The translations under genes were made by a program, and so were the position numbers. The notes under the pieces were generated by a model. It was given only the letters and a program-made list of their open reading frames with translations. It was not told where the DNA came from and searched no databases. From contig CM018680.1 of NCBI GenBank assembly GCA_009363875.1, positions 65,879,279 through 65,943,278 of the forward strand: 64,000 nt of DNA. Direction: 5' to 3'. This document shows, piece by piece, positions 34,333-46,030 of this stretch; positions within the stretch are counted from its first letter, which is position 1, and each line of letters opens with the position of its first letter. This DNA comes from Mikania micrantha (Eukaryota > Streptophyta > Magnoliopsida > Asterales > Asteraceae).

Positions 34333-37102
34333 TGAGAGGCCCCGATCCCCGGGTGTCCCTCGGTTGGTTAAACATCAAAAGCATAGCTCTTAAACCGTAG
34401 ACTAGTAGAATACTATGGCAGCGGAAATCTTTACATAACATTTAATCTTAACAGGAATGCCAGTTTTTGAGTAGGTAGACCTCATGTCTTGCCACGAGCC
34501 ATCATATCCTTATCATAACCTGCTCAACCTGACATGTATGTAAAACAAGTCAGCTTTATGCTGGTGAGTTCTAATTTAACTTTTCATAAAAATCTTTACA
34601 CATTCATATCTGTATATAACATAACATATGTCATAACATACATAGCATCATAACTTACTGCTGACCGAAGTCAACAGTCTCAATCATACTGAACATAAAA
34701 CATTTCATATACATAACATACATGACATCATAACATCAATCTTACGGTACATAAATGTAGCCTGTTCTGTTGACCGAAGTCAACATGCTTGCACAAGACT
34801 TCTTAAACTATCAACCCGAAGTTGATAACTTATACATGCATAAGATTTCATCAACTGGCGACACACAGTCGGCAGGCCTGTTCTTGCACAGGACTTCTGC
34901 CTGTTCTTTCACAGGACTTCTTAAACCATCAATCGAAATTGACGGCTCATACCGGTACAAGACTCCTTGACATACATCATTCATACATAACATGGTTTAA
35001 AGCGTTAAACCATCATAATCATAAACGGTCTTTCGCACCGCAGTGCTCAGGTTTTGCCCAACCGCAGCCGGGACTTCATTATCACATTTACTGCTCGACC
35101 TCGGTCGATGTCTTTCAAAAATCATTTTCCTTCTCAACCTCGGTTGAGAATTCAAACATTTTCTTTTACTCTCAACCGCAGTTGAGACTTTAAAACATTC
35201 TTTATACTCTCAACCGCAGTTGAGACTTAAACATTCTTTATACTCTCAACCGCAGTTGAGACTTAAACATTCTTTATACTCTCAACCGCAGTTGAGACTT
35301 AAACATTATTTATACTCTCAACCGCAGTTGAGACTTAAACATTCTTTATACTCTCAACCGCAGTTGAGACTTAAACATTCTTTATACTCTCAACCGCAGT
35401 TGAGACTTTAAAACATCCCTGACATCTCAGCTGAGACTTTTAAAATCATTTACTTCTCAACCGTAGTTGAGACTTAAAGCATTATTTACTTTAAAACATT
35501 ATTTACTTGAAAACATTCTTTACCTGACCCTAATCAGGTTAGCGTCACTTTCATACCATAACTTTACAACTTGAAACATTCTTTACTTTAACATATTCTC
35601 TTATCTGACCGTAGCCAGATAAACAATCATTTACACAAAATAACTTTATAACATGCATATCAGCCCTAAAACGTTAAAATAGTAAAAGAGGGCTCATAGA
35701 ACTCACCTGAGCTAAAACACAATTTGCTAGCTCCTCTTCCTTTCCTTACTTTCTCACTTCACAATGATATCCTATTAATATGAACATATCATCATGATTA
35801 TAACCTTATCATGAAGGTTCTCAATTTACGATTACCGCTCAAAACTTCGGCACATTGTAACTTTCATTCGGAACTTTATTTCAAAATTCCGTTTACACTC
35901 ATTTTGATCCTTCTTATCTCTACAATCTTGTTACGATTAAAGATTGCTTATTCGCTCGGCTTAAATAAGCGTATTCTCTTATTTACTTAATTCGTCTTAG
36001 GCGTTGCTAACTTACTGATTGAATCTTTCTGAACGTTCAATGTCAAAGACATTGCCTTGATAGTCATCAAATAGTTAATGTTGTTGATTATCTCACTAGA
36101 CAGGTTCCTAGATAGATTAATGGCTTAGAAATGATAAATCCTTGTTATTGATTACCCAGATGTCAAGAAATACTACAACGTAGTATGAGAATAGGTTTAA
36201 CAACCATATTTAACATACTAATCTGCATGTTATCATAAACATCAAATACTCGTTCCAGTGAGTATGTTAATGATTGTGATTAATTTGAAACACTTGGATT
36301 TAACCTTGTATTTAAAGGATTAATCAAACTAATCACCTACCTTGTCATAATCAAATGGTTAAAATCATTATAACCATTGTTATGATTTCATGCAAACCGG
36401 GCATTACAACGGCTCAAAACAAGGGTTTACCCGTTAACAGTTCGAGTTCTTCATTTATAATCAATCCTAACCATCATCTAGGCAACAATCAACAACCCTA
36501 ACTATATAATTACGTTCAAAAGCAAGATCTAATCAATCATAATCAATCTAGAAGGTTAAAACGAATCATTACCTAATCAGACGAAGTTCTGCGCGTAAAA
36601 AGATGATCCAGACTTGCAGAAATGTTCCTTGGCACGATCCACATGATCAAGAGGCTTTAAAATTGAAGATTTAATGGATTGAAGGCTGATTTTTCGTGTG
36701 TGGCGGCTGGAGCTTCGAAGAGAAGATAAAATTTTAATCTTCTGGATGAAAACTGACTTTTTAATCCCATTTTCCAGCCGCCTCATCCGTCGCGTACCGC
36801 GACGAGGAGCTAATAAATCTTCGCGTACCGCGAAGAAATCCGGACAATCTCAGATATTTTGATCCATCGCGTACCGCGAAGAATTCTCAACCTCTCCGTC
36901 GCGTACCGCGACGAGTCCGGAAGTTCCATACTTTGAAATTTTTCTTCGTTTCGCGATTCCGGACAATCCGTAACTCCGTTTCGCGCACGGTTTTCGCCCA
37001 CGTTCACCATTTCTCGCATACTATCACCCTGTAATAATTTTGTTTGTCAAATCAACGTGGATTTCAAGTATGACCAAATGTGCTAAATCTTCGGCTGTTA
37101 CA
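34333..37102 (-). repeat. H LTR, complete copy (LTR_b, 2770 bp)
   Basis: It runs from TGAGAGGCCCC to GGCTGTTACA on the plus strand. It is nearly identical to LTR_c with only scattered single-base differences, so the pair is young. It contains a hairpin-motif array (about 34660-35625), seven CTCAACCGCAGTTGAG units, an AGGTGAGTT motif near 35700 (minus), and GCGTACCGCGA repeats near the U3 start (36785-36920). Adjacent to its right, CTACCCTCCTT (37106-37116) is the likely polypurine tract of H. Confidence 0.9.
35171..35404. repeat. 36-bp tandem repeats with internal dyad (LTR_b)
   Basis: Seven units start at 35171, 35209, 35245, 35281, 35317, 35353 and 35389. Each has the inverted repeat CTCAAC-CGCA-GTTGAG followed by ACTTAAACATTCTTTATA. 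The period of 36 (38 for the first) is a multiple of three, which explains the open frames in all phases here. Confidence 0.95.
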
Positions 37103-40100
37103 AATCTACCCTCCTTACAATAGGTTTCGTCCTCGAAACCTGTTACGTCTTAAACAACGTGGGTAGAGTCATTTCATTTTGTCTTCTGTCTCCCATGTAT
37201 CTTCAGATCCTTTTCCGTGTTTTCCTTGAACCTTCATTTGTCCATTCGTCTTATTAGCAACGGATTTTCTTTTCGTGTCAACAATTGCCACAGGTTCTTC
37301 CATGTAGTTTAACATTTCATCAACTTCAATAGTGTTTAATGGTACATATCCTACATCATCTACTAGACACTTCCTAATCATCATACAACCACTGCTACCG
37401 AGCGTAACAATGGACTTATGCCGGCACAAGGCTCCATATCCGTTGATCTGACCCGCCGAAACGTTTTGCAGATCCATACTTACCCAGTAACAAGTACTGG
37501 AGCAACCATACTTACCCCATACGAATATGGGAGCAACGTCATAATTACCCCGTAACAAGTACGGGAGTAACCATACCTAGTTATAGTCGTGGTTGGCTAT
37601 CATACCCAGTTATAGTCATGGTTGACTCGGTGATTATAGCCCAATCGGCTCCATATCCTGATATTATTAGGTCATCATTCATACTTACCCTATAGCACTT
37701 ATAGGGACATCATTCATTCATCATACATGATACACTAGCATCATATCACCATTCCTCATAATCACCATGACATCCTAAACCTGTCATGCTAGCACTACTT
37801 CATCCTATCAATTTCCTAGTAACAGAGGATTACTCATAACATGCTTTGCTAGTATCATATCATCATAACATCCTAGCATCATACCATGTCATGCTAGCAA
37901 CATATCATCATATCATTCATCATGGCATCGTGAACACATTATGCTAGCATATAATCATCATAGCATCATACTGTCATCCTAGCAGCCTAGGATTTCATCA
38001 TAACACCTATAATTGTCATCATACCATGTTATCATACAATTCATCATCATAACTTACTAACATGCTTTCATCATGCTTAGCCGACTTTCATGCATAAATC
38101 GTGCTAAAGCTAAACGTACATACATAGTCATGGTATATCATCATTCATCATTCGTTCATCAGCATCATAAGCACATAACAACGTAAACATAACAATAAGC
38201 ATGCTTTAATCACACGTTGAAGATCACATGGTAACAAATCGTCTTCCCCTTTTTGTCATACTTTACCTGTGACAGGTAGCTTATTATGACCCTTAATCCT
38301 TACGTCCTTATCTTTTCCTAACTGTATGCTACCACATGTCATATTCTTTAGCTACAGCATGCGTTATTCCTTACTTTGTTGACTGTGCTAACATTTTCAC
38401 ATTTAATCTCTACCAACACTTATCTCTCTTGGCATTAAACCATTTACAAAGCACTTGTTGGAATTTGGTCATTAATAAAATTTTTTTCTTAACATAACTT
38501 ACATACATATCTTAACACATAAGGTTGTTAATGCGTAAAGCCAACCAACTTTTTTATTGCATAAAACAGACCAAAACCAAGTCTTGGTGTTGTTACAACA
38601 TTTCATTGGTCGCCTTATAATGAGGATTTCTTGTTTCTATCAATAAAAAGGCTTCATCGTTTACCTCATCATTTGCCTCATTAAGAGGACTTCATCATTT
38701 GATCCACTTTATGCATGACCATCTTATCATAAAACTTTCCTTTAATAACATACGTATGCACACTATCACATAACAATACCATGAATCTTCTTATACATCG
38801 GACAGTGGCAATTATCCTTTATCATTATGCTTGTACTTATACAAAGTTCCTTAAGTAGTTTCTTGCAACAGATGCAAGACTATCTTAATGCGTGTAACCG
38901 TATTAAACCCACATTCTACAATCTATACTTTAAGCTCTATACATATTCTATGCATGTTCAACATCTGTCATCTTGTGAAGACAAGATAATTCATTAAACG
39001 ATAACCATGTTGCAACACTTATGTATCCTCCTCTAGCATAAATAGATTTCTGTTAGAGTTATTAAAATCATCTCTAACATCTTTAGCATACCAGTTCTTG
39101 GTTCAATCGGTCTTCACATCACTTCTTGTCAAAAGCACGTCGTATCATTTCAACCTTTCGTAACCTTTAAATTATCTTGACAGTTTAACTTTTCTTTTCA
39201 TTAACAGTTGACATAAAACTAACTATAGACATTGCATTCACTTATACCTAATGCCATGCATGCATTCATTTACCATCGTTTATCTTTGCTTATCAATTCC
39301 TAATGTCAACGTGTATTCCTCAACCTAGTGAGACCTTGTCAGGATTTAGGATACTAACAAAGCTTTATCATTCATGACATAGATAATAATCTCATTAAAT
39401 TTCCAGGTCAAATTTTTAACTTACATTACCTCCGTCGGATGCACTCATTCTTACTTTATAATATTATTCATTCACAAGTGATGAATAATTCCTCCATAAA
39501 CAAAGTTCTTTGGTTCCTTTGTAAGCCATTTTCTTCATTCGTACATTAATTCTATCATTCGTAAGCCAATTGGATCACCTACACATAAACTCAGTCACCC
39601 ATACTAATTCTCTTCATCCATAATTGATTTCTTTCATCCATATGGATATACATACATTCCTATCTTCATCATGTTACCATTGACCGAGTAATTACACAAT
39701 GCGTTGCATCCACCATTATTGTTCTCATTTCTTCCCCTTTATGCTTTACTTTTTGGACCATCATCGTCTTCAAACTACATTTCTATCATTGATCGAACTC
39801 TGTTTCCATGTTCTAATGGTTTCCTTCCTGATCGACCTTTGAATTAACACCTTTACAATTCCTTAGGGTATGTCATTCAATAACTCCAATGATGAAGTCA
39901 ACATGACCATAATACAATTTAGGATATATAAGGTATTCGTATGATAGACAATAATACAAACTCAGTTGTATAGTAAATCATTAATAACAGTGTCCGGAAT
40001 GTCATTAACCATTTACTTTTCCAACTGTGTTTCTTTTATTCCCATTCATACCTTATACCTATTAGTCCTTAAATCTTTGTCAAACGAATAAAGTAAGACC

Positions 40101-40656
40101 TTAACCAGTATCCATTTGACCAAACAATCATTCCCAATTGTTTCTATAACTCTTTCAACCTTTTGAATCACATTTTGTTCTTTGACTTTATTGGCATCAA
40201 TTCGTTCAGTCATTGAATCATTCCTTTTGTGTCCAAGTCATGTGACAGACGAAACCCGAGCATTACTCATATAGATAAATCCGTAACCGCAGTAGCTAAT
40301 TGCGGTCACTATTTATCTGTGCTCGTGTGTCTAGGGTTTCTTCCAACACATGCCTAGTTCATTTCCTAATAAACATTATTCTTACCAATAGTCTAAACAA
40401 TCCAACATATTCATGCATATTAACACATATAGGCACGTATACATACATTTCACTTTAACTACTTCACATTAACTTTAACGCACATATACTTTAGATCTAT
40501 TTCATCTATATCATAACATGTATTCCTTACTTTAGCGAGACGCTCGTGGCATTGAACTACCTTTAACTGGCTTCCTTAACCTTGATCCCATTCTCAGTTT
40601 AAGTTCAGGCATTAGGTTATGCCCGAATCTCTCAAACTATGGCTCTGATACCAACT
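37103..40656 (-). mobile_element. Interior of element H, coding-poor (LARD-like)
   Basis: 3.55 kb lies between LTR_b and LTR_c, bounded by a likely polypurine tract on the left and the primer site (40638-40653) on the right. There is no gag, RT or integrase core. Only a chromodomain-region remnant at 37169-37558 is recognisable. Bases 37680-38200 are CATCATACAT-like low complexity. H would need proteins from a related element. Confidence 0.75.
37169..37558 (-). pseudogene. Remnant of pol C-terminus with chromodomain-like end in element H
   Basis: The C-terminal half reads KCLVDDVGYVPLNTIEVDE, EEPVAIV and then GKGSEDTWETEDKMK. These align with the integrase tail and chromodomain of plant chromoviruses, where KGSEWTWE-like sequence is usual. 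The N-terminal half is unrelated sequence with CCGTAACAAGTACGGG-like repeats. It sits just inside the 3' LTR, where pol ends. It is not expected to be functional. Confidence 0.6.
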
Positions 40657-43299
40657 TGAGAGGCCCCGATCCCCGGGTGTCCCTCGGTTGGTTAAACATC
40701 AAAAGCATAGCTCTTAAACCGTAGACTAGTAGAATACTATGGCAGCGGAAATCTTTACATAACATTTAATCTTAACAGGAATGCCAGTTTTTGAGTAGGT
40801 AGACCTCAGTCTTGCCACGAGCCATCATATCCTTATCATAACCTGCTCAACCTGACATGTATGTAAAACAAGTCAGCTTTATGCTGGTGAGTTCTAATTT
40901 AACTTTTCATAAAAATCTTTACACATTCATATCTGTATATAACATAACATATGTCATAACATACATAGCATCATAACTTACTGCTGACCGAAGTCAACAG
41001 TCTCAATCATACTGAACATAAAACATTTCATATACATAACATACATGACATCATAACATCAATCTTACGGTACATAAATGTAGCCTGTTCTGTTGACCGA
41101 AGTCAACATGCTTGCACAAGACTTCTTAAACTATCAACCCGAAGTTGATAACTTATACATGCATAAGATTTCATCAACTGGCGACACACAGTCGGCAGGC
41201 CTGTTCTTGCACAGGACTTCTGCCTGTTCTTTCACAGGACTTCTTAAACCATCAATCGAAATTGACGGCTCATACCGGTACAAGACTCCTTGACATACAT
41301 CATTCATACATAACATGGTTTAAAGCGTTAAACCATCATAATCATAAACGGTCTTTCGCACCGCAGTGCTCAGGTTTTGCCCAACCGCAGCCGGGACTTC
41401 ATTATCACATTTACTGCTCGACCTCGGTCGATGTCTTTCAAAAATCATTTTCCTTCTCAACCTCGGTTGAGAATTCAAACATTTTCTTTTACTCTCAACC
41501 GCAGTTGAGACTTTAAAACATTCTTTATACTCTCAACCGCAGTTGAGACTTAAACATTCTTTATACTCTCAACCGCAGTTGAGACTTAAACATTCTTTAT
41601 ACTCTCAACCGCAGTTGAGACTTAAACATTATTTATACTCTCAACCACAGTTGAGACTTAAACATTCTTTATACTCTCAACCGCAGTTGAGACTTAAACA
41701 TTCTTTATACTCTCAACCGCAGTTGAGACTTTAAAACATCCCTGACATCTCAGCTGAGACTCTTAAAATCATTTACTTCTCAACCGTAGTTGAGACTTAA
41801 AGCATTATTTACTTTAAAACATTATTTACTTGAAAACATTCTTTACCTGACCCTAATCAGGTTAGCGTCACTTTCATACCATAACTTTACAACTTGAAAC
41901 ATTCTTTACTTTAACATATTCTCTTATCTGACCGTAGCCAGATAAACAATCATTTACACAAAATAACTTTATAACATGCATATCAGCCCTAAAACGTTAA
42001 AATAGTAAAAGAGGGCTCATAGAACTCACCTGAGCTAAAACACAATTTGCTAGCTCCTCTTCCTTTCCTTACTTTCTCACTTCACAATGATATCCTATTA
42101 ATATGAACATATCATCATGATTATAACCTTATCATGAAGGTTCTCAATTTACGATTACCGCTCAAAACTTCGGCACATTGTAACTTTCATTCGGAACTTT
42201 ATTTCAAAATTCCGTTTACACTCATTTTGATCCTTCTTATCTCTACAATCTTGTTACGATTAAAGATTGCTTATTCGCTCGGCTTAAATAAGCGTATTCT
42301 CTTATTTACTTAATTCGTCTTAGGCGTTGCTAACTTACTGATTGAATCTTTCTGAACGTTCAATGTCAAAGACATTGCCTTGATATTCATCAAATAGTTA
42401 ATGTTGTTGATTATCTCACTAGACAGGTTCCTAGATAGATTAATGGCTTAGAAATGATAAATCCTTGTTATTGATTACCCAGATGTCAAGAAATACTACA
42501 ACGTAGTATGAGAATAGGTTTAACAACCATATTTAACATACTAATCTGCATGTTATCATAAACATCAAATACTCGTTCCAGTGAGTATGTTAATGATTGT
42601 GATTAATTTGAAACACTTGGATTTAACCTTGTATTTAAAGGATTAATCAAACTAATCACCTACCTTGTCATAATCAAATGGTTAAAATCATTATAACCAT
42701 TGTTATCACTACAAGAAATTTAGGTCTTTACCTACAAATAGTATATGTGGATAAAAGCCTATTATGTGTTACTAATTATCTTTACCTACACATAAATTAA
42801 ATGTCATGATGTGTTGCCTCAGAACTGTTGAGATAGACTATTGCTTACACATCACTTATGTGTAGGTATACATTATGATGTACCTACACATATATGTGTA
42901 TCTAAAACTAATTAATATGTGTTGTTATAAGTGTAATAATTTATAGAGACTAAATACAATTTGTTTAGGTGATAATCATTAAATGCATGCCAATAAATAC
43001 AAAATATGCAAATGCAAAGAGATACACATGTGAACAAAATAACCAAACTTAATTGGAAATATTAAACATCATCTTTCAAACCACAAAGAAAGTACGGGTT
43101 ATACAAAAAATACTCAAGCTAACAAAACATAAGATATTCATAAGTCACTACGGGTTGCGGGAAATATTAAAACTAACTCAGTCATCAACATTTCATCACA
43201 CTCTAATTTATCACCATCAGATGGTCATGTTGTGTTTCGTAAAGATGACATTAGATTCTTTTCAATAAATATTTGTTGCACTATTAAACGTGTTTCTTC

Positions 43300-44480
43300 C
43301 AATGTTTCAACTTCCTCCTCAAGTTCATTGTAAGTCGTTTTCATGTTTATATTTACATTAATCGCGTCGTCTGAAACATGTTAAAACCCGTTAAGACCCG
43401 TTTTGCCAGCCTTAGGTACTACAAATACTTGGATCACGTCTCCACCCATGCAAACAAACATAGCTTCATCCAAGTACCTTCTTAAGAATTGACTTGTCGC
43501 TCATTGATTTCTCAGAAAGATGGTTTCTCAACTTCATATATTCCTGTCAGAGAAAAAAAAATGTTAAAAAATAGCAAAAATTTAACTTCTTAATTATGTA
43601 CTTAGATTAGGTACCCGTGTACCACAAAAATTGTCTAATTAAGATGATATAAAAATCAAATAAGTCTAATAAAAATGATATAAATCACAAATTTATACAC
43701 AGTATATATTTCACATATCGTCCAATAGTTGTTACTATTAGTATGATAAATAGTTGAGTTTGACATCAAAACTAAAAGTAAGAAGAGTTTACCTTGATTA
43801 TACATAAAAAATTCATCGGTGACCATAAGCATTGTTGACTTATCAAGAACATGTTGCTCACAATCTACTTGTTTCACAAAATCAATAATAGACTCAATAA
43901 TCCTCAACATGAGCCAAGTGTGTTTAGAGGAATTGTGGAAGACTAGCCATTAACCCAACTCTGAAAGCTTGTCAGCTCCTCACCTACTTTTCTCATGTCT
44001 AGTTATTTTGACCCTAAGCGATGAACCATAATCAGATTAGATTTAAATTTAAAAATAAAGCTCATACATATAGTTGATAGAAATTTATTGGAATAGGAAA
44101 GAGTTCAACATAATCTGCAGCATAATGAGAAACAAAAAAACTACAACCATACACACCTTGTTAGCTTCTTTGATGGGAGCAACTTTAGTTGATGGAGGTT
44201 GGCAGATTTTTATGGTGTCACCTTTAATTTTTTTATAGAAATTGGCAAGAACTTAACCTTTTTCAGCACCTTTAAGGTAATATATTCAAATCCATCCTGC
44301 CACTATAAATTATTTTAACATCTAGCTGCAACCAAAAAAAATCCTTAAATCAATGTGAAAATCAAAACTAAAGAATAATCCTTTTTAATAATTAAATATG
44401 TTACTAAACTTATCTTGTTTTCTTAAACAGCAGCAGAACTACATTGGGTAAATACAATAAACCATTATCATTATAAAAAT
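43300..44480. other. CACTA interior, possibly decayed or captured coding sequence
   Basis: Short stretches such as minus-strand ANFYKKIKGDTIKI near 44220-44280 look protein-like, but no frame is long or recognisable. They may be remnants of transposase exons or of a captured host gene. Confidence 0.25.
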
Positions 44481-44486
44481 TCAATT

Positions 44487-44722
44487 ATCCAAAGGCTTCT
44501 AGCCTAATGGTTACCCTGTTGGCTTTCCTGTAGGAGGTCACGGGTTCAAATCCCTTCCAAGACGAAATAGGGGTCCTTGGAAGGTCAGGGGGTTTTCCGG
44601 TGCGGTTTCCTCCTGGGGTGGTGGTGGGTCTCAACGGAGGTCATGGTAACTAGACCTTGGTGACGTGGCCTGGAAATCAGTGGTTCACACGTTGAGATTA
44701 CATGCCGTTCAAAAAAAAATAA
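44487..44722 (+). mobile_element. tRNA-derived SINE, copy 3, inside the CACTA element
   Basis: It is collinear with the SINE at 3027, has the B box GGGTTCAAATCCC, and ends in an A-rich tail. It is flanked by the 14-bp duplication ATAAAAATTCAATT (44473-44486 and 44723-44736). Confidence 0.85.
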
Positions 44723-44736
44723 ATAAAAATTCAATT

Positions 44737-46030
44737 CTCATCCGCCATCGGCCAGATGTTAAGAAAAAGCCTTCATTATTTCCTACGGCTTTCCTGATTA
44801 ACATAAAAGCTTTCATAAAAATTGAATGGATTAGACACCTTATACATAACCCTTAACTCAAATCATTACAAACATGACGAAATTAATCAAATATATACAA
44901 AAAACTAAATACAAAACAACTCAATTCACAATACATGTTTGAAGTTCAGATATAGCTTATGGAAATTAAGAGACTCGTAGATTGAAATTAACAAAAAGAA
45001 TAAAATGAAAAGATTCTTGAAACTTCACAAAGTTTAGCTCGTTTAGAATTTTTATACAACACAATCTTTAATTACAAGAATATAATTAATTGCTGCTTAG
45101 ATTGAAATTAACTCAAATCCACATGCAGACATGAGAATTGGAATAAACCACCGTTCTAAAATCAATTGAACAATCACACTAAAAAAAGTTGCATACTCAT
45201 TGTGGAAAATAGAATATAAAGGGAGACAAAAGTTAACTTCAATCTAAGTTGTTCTTTTAGGCATACATCCAGGCACACCACCAGAATAAACAATATAACA
45301 AACTCACTATTGAACACAAATCCCTAATGAAACATCATTAAAACTAGATACAGTAAATAAAAAATCAAATTCAGAAGCCAATAATAACCGTAGTATGATG
45401 ATTAGACTAATGTGTTACCTTGGAAGCACACGATCTCCGCTTTATTTCCTCAAGATATAACTCCAACCCATCAGAATCGATTCCCGAATAAAGCACCCAA
45501 AAACATGCTCAAAATAAAATCCTATTTTGAATCAAACACGAGGGCATTGTAAAAACAAATAGACATCAGAAGCCGTAACAAATCAAAATTCAACTTGATG
45601 CTCACAATGTGTGAAAGAGAGACCCACTATATGTATCAGTTTTTGTGTTTCTCTGTTTCAAAATCCCAATCGATTTTGTTGTTTCTTGGCATCCAATTCC
45701 TTGTTAAGAATTAAGCATGTCTTTGTCATGAGGAGGACAGAACAATCAGTTGAAGAATAAGCCGTTGTTGGAATAGAAAGACAAAAAATCAAACACCTAA
45801 AATGAACCTGCATTTGGAGATTAAACGAAAAACTGAAAAGAGAGAGACGAAAACTACCAGGGTTTCAATAGAAAAACTGATTCTCAGAGAGAAAAACAGC
45901 AAGACTTTTATTGCAATTTAAAAGGAGAGCATTTAATGGAGAACATGGTTGTAGTGGATCAGGTAATTCGCGTGTAAAGAAATATAATTCAACCGGGAAA
46001 ACTTTCTTGATGATTTTTAGAAATTTAACA
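44737..46030. other. CACTA interior, unrecognised
   Basis: AT-rich sequence with no frame above background. Around 45410-45930 base composition is less AT-rich and could be a captured exon, but no product is recognised. Confidence 0.25.

Noticed and set aside
35171..35404. CRISPR-like array: 36-bp period with dyad repeats
   Set aside because: The intervals between dyads are identical, so there are no spacers. The array lies in a plant LTR and no cas-like genes are present. It is a tandem repeat.
35220..35411. Repeat protein encoded by the 36-bp units
   Set aside because: The frame exists only because the period is divisible by three. It lies in an LTR, antisense to the element, with no support for translation.
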